Source: Agaribacterium haliotis (GTDB lineage: Bacteria > Pseudomonadota > Gammaproteobacteria > Pseudomonadales > Cellvibrionaceae). Taken from it: a stretch of 64,000 nucleotides of DNA. Position 1 is the stretch's first letter. Each line of letters begins with the position of its first letter. The position numbers were made by a program, and so were the translations under genes. This document shows, in pieces, positions 46,428 through 54,461 of the stretch. The notes under the pieces are model-generated. The model was not told where the DNA came from and searched no databases. It worked only from the letters and a program-made list of their open reading frames with translations. Location of the stretch: the NCBI RefSeq assembly GCF_002312815.1, contig NZ_NKQJ01000013.1, forward strand, positions 46,722 through 110,721. The letters are read 5' to 3'.

Positions 46428-49082
46428 ATGCTAGATGAAACTGACGTGCTTGAAACCCAGGAATGGGTTGAGGCGCTCGAATCCGTAATCCGTCACAACG
46501 GTTCTGATCGAGCGGCTTTCCTGCTCTCTCAGCTAGCGAATACAGCTACCAGTGCAGGTGTACGCCTGCCCTCGGCGATTACTACACCCTATGCCAACAC
46601 CATTCCTGTTAAAGATGAGCCACACAAGCCCGGCGACGCTTATTTAGAGCGCCGTATCCGCGCGCTGATTCGCTGGAACGCGATGGCCATGGTGGTGCGC
46701 GCCAACGACAACGACGACGGTCTCGGCGGTCACATAAGCTCCTTTTCTTCTTCGTGCCTGCTTTACGATGTGGGTTTTAACCACTTCTTTAAAGCCGACA
46801 CCGGAGACGGTTCGGGCGATCTCGTATACTTCCAGGGCCACATCGCCCCGGGCATCTACGCGCGCTCTTATTTAGAGGGCCGCTTTGATGAAGGTCAGCT
46901 CGACAACTTCCGCCGCGAAGTGGATGGCGAGGGCCTGAGCTCTTACCCGCACCCGTGGTTGATGCCGGATTACTGGCAGTTCCCAACTGTATCGATGGGT
47001 CTGGGGCCTATTACTTCTATTTACCAAGCGCACGTCATGAAGTACATGGACGCGCGTGGTCTGGCCGAGCGCGGCGACCGCAAAGTATGGGCCTTCCTCG
47101 GTGACGGTGAGTGTGACGAGCCGGAATCACTGGGCGCGATTTCTCTTGCCGGCCGCGAGAAACTCGACAACCTGATTTTTGTGATCAACTGTAACCTGCA
47201 GCGTCTTGATGGCCCTGTGCGTGGTAACGCCAAAATCATGCAAGAGCTTGAAGGTGTCTTCCGCGGTGCTGGCTGGAATGTGATCAAGGTGGTTTGGGGT
47301 AAAGGTTGGGACGCTCTGCTTGAAAAAGACAAGACCGGCCTGCTGCAAAAACGCATGGACGAAGTCTGTGATGGCGAGATGCAGAACTTTAAAGCCAACG
47401 GTGGCGCTTACACTCGCGAGCACTTCTTCGGCAAATACCCTGAGCTGCTCGAGCTTGTAAAAGACATGAGCGACGACGAGATCTTTGCGCTGCAGCGCGG
47501 TGGTCACGATCCTCAGAAGGTTTACGCAGCCTACCACGCGGCGACCACCACCAAAGGTCAGCCTACCGTGATTCTTGCGCAAACCGTTAAAGGCTACGGC
47601 CTGGGCGCTGGCGGCGAGTCTGCCAACATCGCGCACAACGTCAAGAAGCTTGGTTACGATGACCTCAAAGCTTTCCGCGACCGTTTTGAAATTCCGGTTA
47701 GCGATGAAGAGCTGAAAAATGTTCCTTATTACCGTCCTGCTCCAGATAGCCCTGAAATTAAGTACTTGCAAGAGCGCCGTACGGCTCTCGGCGGTTACCT
47801 GCCTGCGCGTCACCACGACTTTGAGTCTCTGGATGTGCCTTCTCTGGACGACTTTAAAGCCCTGCTTAAGAGCTCCGGCGACCGCGAAATCAGCTCGACG
47901 ATGAGCTTTGTTCGCTACCTGTCGACCCTGGCTAAGAACAAGCAAATCGGTGCTCAAGTAGTGCCTATCGTTCCGGACGAAGCGCGTACTTTCGGTATGG
48001 AAGGCATGTTCCGTCAGCTGGGTATCTACAGCTCTGCCGGTCAGAAATACACCCCGCACGATCACGATCAGATCATGTACTACAAGGAAGACAAAAAAGG
48101 TCAAATCCTTGAAGAGGGTATTAACGAAGCCGGTGCAATGTCTGCGTGGATCGCTGCGGCAACCGCCTACAGCACCTACCGCAAGCCAATGATTCCGTTC
48201 TACATCTACTACTCGATGTTCGGTTTCCAGCGCATTGGCGATCTGGCCTGGTTGGCCGGTGACGCTCAGGCGCGCGGCTTCCTGATTGGTGCAACTGCTG
48301 GTCGTACCACGCTGAACGGTGAAGGTCTGCAGCACCAGGATGGCCACAGCCACCTGCTTGCGAACACCATCCCTAACTGTATTACCTACGATCCAACTTA
48401 CGGTTACGAGCTGGCTGTGATCATCACTGATGGTCTCAAGCGCATGTACGCCGATAAAGACAATGTTTTCTACTACATCACTACGATGAACGAAAACTAC
48501 AAGCATCACGAAATGCCTGCTGGCGCCGAAGAGGGCATTATCAAGGGTATTTACAAGCTTGTTGAAGGCAAGAAAAACGTCAAGAAGAAGAAAGTACAGC
48601 TGCTGGGCGCAGGTTCCATTCTGCGTGAAGTTGAAGCCGCTGCCGAGCTTCTGCGCGAAGACTTCGGTGTGGAAAGTGACGTGTGGTCTGTAACTTCGAC
48701 CAACGAGCTGGCTCGCGATGGTCAGCAGTGTGATCGCTGGAACCGTTTGAACCCAACGGCAGAGCAGAAAGTACCTTACTTGACGACTGCTTTGGAAAAG
48801 GCCAACGGCCCGTTCATTATCTCTACTGACTACATGAAGGTTCACTCAGAGCAGCTTCGCCCGTACGTTCCGGGTGACTACACCGTTCTCGGTACCGATG
48901 GTTTTGGTCGCTCTGACACGCGTGCGCAACTGCGTGGTTTCTTTGAAGTTAACCGCTTTTACGTTGTTGTTGCCGCATTGAACGCGCTGGTTAAACAGGG
49001 TGATATCAAAGCGGATGTTGTTGAAGAGGCTATTAAGAAATACGGCCTGAACCCAGAGAAAGCCAACCCGCTGAGCGTATAA
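46428..49082 (+). CDS. aceE: Pyruvate dehydrogenase E1 component (homodimeric)
   Basis: 884 residues, the homodimeric E1 length. Thiamine diphosphate motif GDGECDEPESLGAISLAGREKLDNLIFVINCNLQRLDGPV, substrate-binding SSFSSSCLLYDVGFNHFF, QTVKGYGLG, and FYIYYSMFGFQRIGDLAWLAGD plus GATAGRTTLNGEGLQHQDGHSH in the C-terminal half. It decarboxylates pyruvate and acetylates the E2 lipoyl group. AGGAGG ribosome site. aceF follows after 10 bases; codon use suggests high expression. Confidence 0.97.
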   Translation: MLDETDVLETQEWVEALESVIRHNGSDRAAFLLSQLANTATSAGVRLPSAITTPYANTIPVKDEPHKPGDAYLERRIRALIRWNAMAMVVRANDNDDGLGGHISSFSSSCLLYDVGFNHFFKADTGDGSGDLVYFQGHIAPGIYARSYLEGRFDEGQLDNFRREVDGEGLSSYPHPWLMPDYWQFPTVSMGLGPITSIYQAHVMKYMDARGLAERGDRKVWAFLGDGECDEPESLGAISLAGREKLDNLIFVINCNLQRLDGPVRGNAKIMQELEGVFRGAGWNVIKVVWGKGWDALLEKDKTGLLQKRMDEVCDGEMQNFKANGGAYTREHFFGKYPELLELVKDMSDDEIFALQRGGHDPQKVYAAYHAATTTKGQPTVILAQTVKGYGLGAGGESANIAHNVKKLGYDDLKAFRDRFEIPVSDEELKNVPYYRPAPDSPEIKYLQERRTALGGYLPARHHDFESLDVPSLDDFKALLKSSGDREISSTMSFVRYLSTLAKNKQIGAQVVPIVPDEARTFGMEGMFRQLGIYSSAGQKYTPHDHDQIMYYKEDKKGQILEEGINEAGAMSAWIAAATAYSTYRKPMIPFYIYYSMFGFQRIGDLAWLAGDAQARGFLIGATAGRTTLNGEGLQHQDGHSHLLANTIPNCITYDPTYGYELAVIITDGLKRMYADKDNVFYYITTMNENYKHHEMPAGAEEGIIKGIYKLVEGKKNVKKKKVQLLGAGSILREVEAAAELLREDFGVESDVWSVTSTNELARDGQQCDRWNRLNPTAEQKVPYLTTALEKANGPFIISTDYMKVHSEQLRPYVPGDYTVLGTDGFGRSDTRAQLRGFFEVNRFYVVVAALNALVKQGDIKADVVEEAIKKYGLNPEKANPLSV

Positions 49083-49092
49083 GGAGCACATT

Positions 49093-50997
49093 GTGGCAAT
49101 TGAAAAAATTACCGTGCCCGATATTGGCGGCGCGGAAAACGTAGATGTCATTGAAGTTTGTGTTGCTGTTGGTGATGAGATTGCGGTTGATGACGCCATC
49201 GCCGTACTCGAAAGCGACAAAGCTTCGATGGATATTCCTAGCCCGGCAGCGGGCAAGGTTGTTGGCCTTAGCATTAAAGAGGGCGACAAAGTAAACGAAG
49301 GTGACCTGATCCTCGAAGTTGAGACTGGCGCTGCTGCTGAAGAAGCGCCTGCAGCGGAAGCTCCGGCCGCCGCTCCAGCGCCTGCCGCTGCCCCGGCTGC
49401 AGCCAGTGCTGAGCTGCCTGTTAGTGTTCCCGATATCGGCGGCGCTGAAGGTGTTGACGTTATCGAGATCTGTGTTGCTGTTGGCGACGAAGTTGCCGAA
49501 GGCGACTCACTTGTTGTGCTCGAGTCTGATAAAGCGTCTATGGATATTCCTTCTCCTGCGAGCGGCAAAGTTGTCAGCATCGCACTGAAAGAAGGCGATA
49601 AAGTATCTATGGGTGATGCAGTATTGCTTCTGGAAAGTGGAGACGCAGCACCGGCTCCTGCTGCCGAAGCGCCAGCCGCCGCTGCACCAGCTCCGGCCGC
49701 CGCCAGTGCCGAGCTCGCTGTCGACGTTCCCGATATCGGTGGCGCCGAAGCTGTTGATGTTATTGAGGTTTGTGTTGCCGAAGGTGACGAAGTTGCTGAA
49801 GGCGACTCTCTGATTGTTCTCGAGAGCGACAAGGCGTCTATGGAAGTGCCTGCGCCTGCTTCGGGTAAGGTTCTGTCTCTGCAGATCAAAGAGGGTGACA
49901 AGGTCTCAATGGGCGATCGTATTTGCTCAATGATGGCCGAAGGACAGGCCCCTGCTGCGGCGCCCGCGCCTGTCACGGCCGGTGCGACACCCGCGCCTCA
50001 GGTTGGTCATGCTGCGCCACAAGCCGTGCGTCACGACCGCACTGTAGAGAGCTCGCCACAAGAGATCAGCTCTGCCGGTTCTGAAGTTTACGCAGGCCCT
50101 GCTTCTCGTAAGCTCGCTCGTGAAATGGGCGTAGATCTGAGCAAGGTTGTTGGCACTGGTCCTCGCAGTCGTATCTCCAAAGACGATATTAAAGCCTTTG
50201 TTAAGAGCGTTATGCAGGGCGACGTGAAAGTTGCCGGTTCTGCTGCAGTTACTGGCGGCTCGGGTATCCCGACGCCTCCAGAGGTTGACTACTCTCAGTT
50301 CGGTGAAATCGAACTGCAGAAGATGAGCAAGATCAAGCAGCTCACCGCTGAAGCGATGACCCGCAACTGGCTCAACATTCCTCGCGTAACTCAGTTCGAC
50401 GACGCTGACATTACTGAAGTTGAAGCCTTCCGTAAGGGCATGAAAGCTGAAGCAGAGAAAGCCGGTGTTAAGTTGACGCCTCTGCCGTTCATCATTAAAG
50501 CGGCTGCCGCTGCTCTGCAAGCTGAGCCTAGCTTTAATGTTGCGATGCACAACGACGGTGAGCACATCATTCAGAAGAAGTTTATCCACATCGCTATTGC
50601 AGTGGATACGCCTCGCGGTCTGATGGTTCCTGTTATTCGTGACGTCGACCAGAAAGGCATTTACCAGATCGCTCAGGAAGTGATTGAGCTGGCTGGTAAA
50701 GCGCGCGACGGCAAACTCAAGCCTAACGAAATGCAGGGCGGTTGTTTCACCATTTCAAGCCTCGGCCCAATTGGCGGTACTGGCTTTACGCCAATGGTAA
50801 GTACCACTGAAGCCGGCATCCTCGGTGTAAGTAAAGCGGCGATGAAGCCGGTCTGGAACGGCAAAGAGTTTGAGCCTCGCCTGACCTTGCCTCTGAGCCT
50901 GAGCTACGATCACCGTGCAGTAAACGGTTCTGACGCAGGTCGCTTCCTGACCTTCCTCAGCACGGTACTGGGTGACGTACGCCGCTTGTTGCTCTAA
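49093..50997 (+). CDS. aceF: Pyruvate dehydrogenase E2 (dihydrolipoyl acetyltransferase), three lipoyl domains
   Basis: 634 residues, GTG start with AAGGAG upstream. Three lipoyl domains with lipoyl-lysines K43, K147 and K247 (each ESDKASM), joined by Ala/Pro-rich linkers; then the E1/E3-binding domain (YAGPASRKLAREMGVDLSKVVGTGPRSRISKDDI) and the catalytic domain with His607 in YDHRAVNGSDAGRF. Asn in place of the E. coli Asp after HR is as I recall in Azotobacter. It makes acetyl-CoA. E3 (lpd) does not follow; a terminator does. Confidence 0.96.
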   Translation: MAIEKITVPDIGGAENVDVIEVCVAVGDEIAVDDAIAVLESDKASMDIPSPAAGKVVGLSIKEGDKVNEGDLILEVETGAAAEEAPAAEAPAAAPAPAAAPAAASAELPVSVPDIGGAEGVDVIEICVAVGDEVAEGDSLVVLESDKASMDIPSPASGKVVSIALKEGDKVSMGDAVLLLESGDAAPAPAAEAPAAAAPAPAAASAELAVDVPDIGGAEAVDVIEVCVAEGDEVAEGDSLIVLESDKASMEVPAPASGKVLSLQIKEGDKVSMGDRICSMMAEGQAPAAAPAPVTAGATPAPQVGHAAPQAVRHDRTVESSPQEISSAGSEVYAGPASRKLAREMGVDLSKVVGTGPRSRISKDDIKAFVKSVMQGDVKVAGSAAVTGGSGIPTPPEVDYSQFGEIELQKMSKIKQLTAEAMTRNWLNIPRVTQFDDADITEVEAFRKGMKAEAEKAGVKLTPLPFIIKAAAAALQAEPSFNVAMHNDGEHIIQKKFIHIAIAVDTPRGLMVPVIRDVDQKGIYQIAQEVIELAGKARDGKLKPNEMQGGCFTISSLGPIGGTGFTPMVSTTEAGILGVSKAAMKPVWNGKEFEPRLTLPLSLSYDHRAVNGSDAGRFLTFLSTVLGDVRRLLL

Positions 50998-51018
50998 TCG
51001 CAACACGCTAAAGAATCG

Positions 51019-51046
51019 AAACGGGCCGCTTGGCCCGTTTTTTTTG
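51019..51046 (+). terminator. Rho-independent terminator of aceEF
   Basis: AACGGGCC-GCTT-GGCCCGTT stem followed by an unbroken T-run, 22 bases after the aceF stop. Confidence 0.93.
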
Positions 51047-51059
51047 CCTACAGGATGTG

Positions 51060-51250
51060 GGTATGCCGTGTAGCGCATGGAAGCGCGGGAGCGGCGGTGT
51101 GCATGGAAGCACGCATGTCAAATTCGCCGGGAGCGAAATTTGGCTCGCCTACAGGATGTAGGGCAAGTATTTGCTCCATGCAATATTTGCACTTCCGCCG
51201 TCCATGGCGGTTGTATGCCGTGTAGCGCATGGATGCGCGGGAACGGCGGC
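51060..51250. repeat. Array of short hairpins bounded by a direct repeat
   Basis: A ~36-base unit (tatgccgtgtagcgcatgga then gcgcggga, cggcgg) occurs at ~51062-51097 and ~51213-51249 with about two differences. Between and within are hairpins GCGC-ATGGAA-GCGC (51073-51086), GTGC-ATGGAA-GCAC (51099-51112), AAATTCGC-CGGGA-GCGAAATTT (51120-51141, one bulge), a TTGC-TCCAT-GCAA stem (~51164-51189), CCGCC-GTCCAT-GGCGG (51195-51210) and GCGC-ATGGAT-GCGC (51225-51238). gcctacaggatgt also occurs twice (~51047 and ~51148). Reads as REP/BIME-like non-coding repeat. Confidence 0.8.
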
Positions 51251-51392
51251 CTGCCCTAATCTTACCTTCGTGTTTATTTGACCTGATCGCCCAAGCCCAA
51301 GGAAAGGCCCTCGGGGCACGCTCGGGATATCCCTATGCGGTTATCTCTCGGGCTTCCTGCCCTCACTCTTACGGACGCTATTGCGGATCAAA

Positions 51393-51509
51393 ACTCTCCG
51401 AGAGCTTTGTGTCTTGCCGCTCCCGGCGGCAAACTACCCCTCACACCTTTCTCTGGTCCGGGGCTCAGTGCTATACAGCTAGTTGTTACTACTTTCCTCT
51501 TCGGAGAGT
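51393..51509. repeat. Inverted-repeat fold with CGGGA-loop hairpin inside
   Basis: ACTCTCCGA (51393-51401) is the exact complement of TCGGAGAGT (51501-51509). Enclosed is TTGCCGC-TCCCG-GCGGCAA (51414-51432), which on the minus strand has the loop CGGGA. Non-coding structured element. Confidence 0.5.
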
Positions 51510-51700
51510 GTTTGTCTGAATTATTTCTGCAGAGTATGTAGAAGAGGGTTTGGTGGTTCTGTGAGAGTTGTGGTTTGCCTCGGGTATGCCAGTGGAACAG
51601 ATTTTTATAGATCTGTTAGGCCCAGCTCTTTCGCTGAGTTCTTTTCATTGTCCCGCGCGCAATAGGTGTATTGATGAGGTGGGGCGTGGTGGATGCTTGG

Positions 51701-51836
51701 GCTTGGCACTTAGCTTTGGTGGTGGGAGTAGGGTTGAAGGGTATTCGGTCGCCGGGAGCGACCGCATAGCGCACAGGGAGTCTAGAGCGTGCCCTGATGC
51801 CCTGCTGCCACCACCAAAGCGGGCTCTAAATAAGTG
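51701..51836. repeat. Long imperfect palindrome downstream of the truncated haemoglobin gene
   Basis: Arms: CACTTA (51707-51712) with TAAGTG (51831-51836), and GCTTTGGTGGTGG (51713-51725) with CCACCACCAAAGC (51808-51820), then agtaggg with ccctgct. Near the apex is GGTCGC-CGGGA-GCGACC (51747-51763). It ends 18 bases from the stop of the haemoglobin gene, so it would form the 3' end of that transcript. Confidence 0.65.
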
Positions 51837-51854
51837 TTCGCCTTGAGGTTTGGG

Positions 51855-52214
51855 CTAAACCGCCAAGATCTCTTTTCTCAACCCGTATAGAGCAAATAAA
51901 ACCTCTTCTTGCTCTCGTTGGCCAATGTTGTTGCGCTCAAGCCCTGCAAGGCAGTCATCGAGGACGGCCATATATTCGGTTGCATTGATGTTCATGCCCT
52001 TGTGGGTGGCGAGCATGTCTTTGCCTTCGTAGACGGCGGGGCCACCGGTGGCGGTGATGAAAAAAGTTGCGGCGCCGTGCTTCAGTTTTTCTATATTTGA
52101 AGCAGAGTAGCGCGGGGATACAGCTGGATTGTCGAGGTGGAGGTCTACTACATCACTGGCAATGCGGGTGATGCCTTCGCTGCCTCCAAGGCGTTCATAT
52201 AAGCTGGCGGTCAT
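51855..52214 (-). CDS. Group 1 truncated haemoglobin
   Basis: 119 residues, the size of the 2-on-2 globins. SLYERLGGSEGITRIASDVVDLHLDNPAVSPRY at the start, LKHGAATFFITATGGPAVYEGKDMLATHKGMNI with the Gly pair and the proximal haem His in ATHKGM. Such proteins bind O2 or NO; roles include NO detoxification and O2 handling. It is divergent from the SARP-like regulator with a 77-base gap, which makes shared control likely. Confidence 0.92.
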   Translation of the reverse strand: MTASLYERLGGSEGITRIASDVVDLHLDNPAVSPRYSASNIEKLKHGAATFFITATGGPAVYEGKDMLATHKGMNINATEYMAVLDDCLAGLERNNIGQREQEEVLFALYGLRKEILAV

Positions 52215-52257
52215 GAGTTTGCCCTCTGCTTGTTTGATATGTGGCAGCTTAGATCTG

Positions 52258-52305
52258 AAGCGTTGAAATAGGCGTTGTAACGAGCGTTGTAATGGGCGTG
52301 GGAAT
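52258..52305 (+). repeat. Four 12-bp tandem repeats over the regulator start codon
   Basis: Units aagcgttgaaat, aggcgttgtaac, gagcgttgtaat and gggcgtgggaat run head to tail. The ATG at 52292 lies across units 3 and 4. The core GCGTTG recurs in the first three. Could be operator iterons for the divergent haemoglobin/regulator pair, or chance expansion. Confidence 0.6.
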
Positions 52306-54340
52306 TGAGCCTGGAGAGTTTGACTTGGCGGAAGACGGTGCTTATAAGCTTTGTTTGCTCGGGCCTGTGGCTCTGGAGCAGAGCGGCCGCGCTTTAGAGC
52401 TTCCGAAAAGTCGCAAGGCTCGGGCGCTGCTGGTTTACCTAGCGCTTAATTCCAAGCCTCAGCGGCGCGAGTTACTGGCCAATGTGTTTTGGGAGGGAGC
52501 TAAGGATCCTCGGGCCGAGTTGCGCTGGGCGCTTTCGAAGTTGAAGTCCGTGTTGAGTGATGCCTTTATCGTCGAGGGTGAGCGCATCGGCCTTGCTCGC
52601 GAGATGGTGGGCATTGATATTTGCCAGCTTCCGAGCGATCTCAAGGGTCTAAATCTAGCGCAGCTTATTGAACTGAATCTCGACCTGAGTTTCGCCCAGC
52701 TTTCTGAGTTTGACCTCGAAAAAGCCTATGTTTACCAGCTTTGGCTGGAGTCAGAGCGCAGTCGCTTGCGCCAGTTTCGCCTGCAGGTTCTGCAGGCCAT
52801 TTGCAGCGAGCTCACTGACAAGAATCCGATGCTTGAGCTCTACGCTCGTCAGTATCTGGCTTTGGAACCCTTTGCCTACGAACTAATACTTAAGCTGCTG
52901 CGTTGTCTGTTGTTACATCGGGGGCGCAAGGCTGCACGGCAGGAGTTTGAGCGGCTAAGGAGCTTTTGCGCGGGGCAGGGTGGAGACATTGTTAAGCTCG
53001 ATGCGCTTTGGTTGGGGCTGGAAAAAGTGGAGGATGGAGAGCCGCAAGAGCAGCGGCAGGACCTAAGAGCCATTGAGCTTGAGCCTACGATTATTGCCCC
53101 CGATATTTCGGTACATGAAACCGCTAAGCCTTCTTTGGCCTTGCTCGGGTTTTCCAGCAGCGGCGATGAGCCCGCTGCTGTGCTTGCCAAAGGTTTGGCG
53201 AGTGATTTGGCCTCAAAGCTGTCGCACTTAAAGTCGCTTGAAGTTATTTCTACCGCTTCTTCTTTGCGGTTTTTAGGTTCCGATTTAAGCCCCGCTCATC
53301 TGGGTAAGTTATTAAATGCCGATTATTTGCTGAGCGGCGAGCTCTGTTGTTATGCGGCCGAAATCAGTCTTCAGGTTAATCTGGTGCATGCTCAAAGTGG
53401 GCGGCTGGTGTGGTCTGATAGTTACGGCCTGGATTGTTGTGAGTTTTTTACTGCTTTGGATGAGCTGGTATCGATGGTAGTCAGTCGTCTGGAGCCCGAA
53501 CTGGGCGCTTGTGAATATGAAAAACTGAAGTCCTATGCCTTGGGCGATCTGAACGCATGGCAGCTCTACCATGTTGGCCTGTGGCACGCTTTTCGTTTCG
53601 AGCCTCAGCACCTGGCAATGGCTCAGGCTTATTTGAGTCGAGCTTTGAGCTTGGAGCCTGATTTTGCGCGGGCTCATGCCGGTATGTCCTTAATCCACTT
53701 TGAGCAGGCTTTTCTTGCGCTGGAAAAATCTGAGGCTAATGCCAAACAGAAGGCTTCGCTAAGAAGCCCTGCTGTTAGTGCTGCGATGTCGAGCGCTAAG
53801 CAGGCGATCTGCTGTGATGGGCAGGATTATTTTGCTTACTGGTCTTTGGCTCGCACGTTGTTTTTGAGCTCGGAGCACAAGTCAGCTTTGCTCGGTATCG
53901 AGCGGGCTCTGGACTTAAACAGCAGTTTTGCTCAAGGTTATTACACCAAGGGCTTTATCCAGGTTCACGCCAATGAGCCCGAAAAGGCTCTACAACAATT
54001 GGCGCGAGCTCAGCGGCTGAGCCCCTTTGACCCTTTGAAGTTTGCAATGGTTGCGAGTCGGGCGCTGGCTTTAATGTCTCTTGTTCAATACCGTGAGGCT
54101 GCAGACGTCGCGGTGGCGGCGACTTTGGAGCCGAATGCCCACTTCCATATCTATGCGATCGCTGCAGCGGCGCTGTCACTTGCCGGGCGCGATGCTGAAG
54201 CTCGGCGTTATATGGCTGAGGCAAAAAAACAGCATCTTAATTATCGTCAGCGAGATTTTTTTCAGGCCTTTCCGAACAGTTCTCAAGCCCAGATCGAGCG
54301 CTTGTCTTGGGCTCTTGGTACGGCGGGTCTGCCGCCTTAA
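52292..54340 (+). CDS. SARP-like winged-helix regulator with TolB-like and TPR regions
   Basis: 682 residues. N-terminal OmpR/SARP-type DNA-binding region (~17-105: LCLLGPVALEQSGRALELPKSRKARALLVYLAL, ELRWALSKLKSVL), a bacterial transcriptional activator-like helical domain (~120-250), a TolB-N/adenylate-cyclase-associated domain (~277-385: LNADYLLSGELCCYAAEISLQVNLVHAQSGRLVWSDSYG), and TPR repeats (~420-680). No kinase or cyclase domain. The architecture suits a one-component regulator sensing a protein or small ligand. ATG at 52292 has no good ribosome site; a TTG at 52325 has GGAGAG upstream and is a fair alternative. Target is probably itself and the divergent haemoglobin gene (inference). 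Confidence 0.82.
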   Translation: MGVGIEPGEFDLAEDGAYKLCLLGPVALEQSGRALELPKSRKARALLVYLALNSKPQRRELLANVFWEGAKDPRAELRWALSKLKSVLSDAFIVEGERIGLAREMVGIDICQLPSDLKGLNLAQLIELNLDLSFAQLSEFDLEKAYVYQLWLESERSRLRQFRLQVLQAICSELTDKNPMLELYARQYLALEPFAYELILKLLRCLLLHRGRKAARQEFERLRSFCAGQGGDIVKLDALWLGLEKVEDGEPQEQRQDLRAIELEPTIIAPDISVHETAKPSLALLGFSSSGDEPAAVLAKGLASDLASKLSHLKSLEVISTASSLRFLGSDLSPAHLGKLLNADYLLSGELCCYAAEISLQVNLVHAQSGRLVWSDSYGLDCCEFFTALDELVSMVVSRLEPELGACEYEKLKSYALGDLNAWQLYHVGLWHAFRFEPQHLAMAQAYLSRALSLEPDFARAHAGMSLIHFEQAFLALEKSEANAKQKASLRSPAVSAAMSSAKQAICCDGQDYFAYWSLARTLFLSSEHKSALLGIERALDLNSSFAQGYYTKGFIQVHANEPEKALQQLARAQRLSPFDPLKFAMVASRALALMSLVQYREAADVAVAATLEPNAHFHIYAIAAAALSLAGRDAEARRYMAEAKKQHLNYRQRDFFQAFPNSSQAQIERLSWALGTAGLPP

Positions 54341-54461
54341 GGCGCTTGCTGTTTTTAATCCGGCGTTGCTAATGCCGCTGTAGCTAAGCACAATAGCGAG
54401 CAAATTTTTGCCCCGCTCACTGGCTGAACTAGTGAGCCCTCCTGGCCTGTGAGTACGCCCT

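Larger units (their letters stand above)
50998..51854. other. 857-base gene-free island of hairpin repeats after aceF
   Basis: Contains the aceF terminator, an array of short hairpins (51060-51250), an inverted-repeat fold (51393-51509), a palindrome AACAGAT/ATCTGTT (~51597-51618) and a long imperfect palindrome (51701-51836). Short open frames here have no ribosome site, family likeness or consistent composition and are read as noise. No transposase or integrase is present. Confidence 0.65.

Noticed and set aside
46199..46438. 79-codon frame just upstream of aceE
   Set aside because: It overlaps the aceE start and has no ribosome site or recognisable family. Read as aceE leader.
47127..48845. 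Long open frame (572 codons) on the minus strand across aceE
   Set aside because: Fully antisense to a clear pyruvate dehydrogenase E1 gene. Its length follows from the strong codon bias of aceE, and the protein has no family likeness.
48846..49976. Minus-strand frame of 376 codons rich in Ser, Ala and Thr over aceF
   Set aside because: It is the reverse reading of the three lipoyl domains and Ala/Pro linkers of aceF. The repetition comes from those domains.
50905..50930. E2 active site with Asn instead of Asp after the catalytic His
   Set aside because: I recall the same Asn in the Azotobacter E2, so it is a known active variant.
51229..51846. Several short plus-strand frames in the region after aceF
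   Set aside because: They run through palindromic repeats and have no ribosome sites, no similarity and inconsistent composition.
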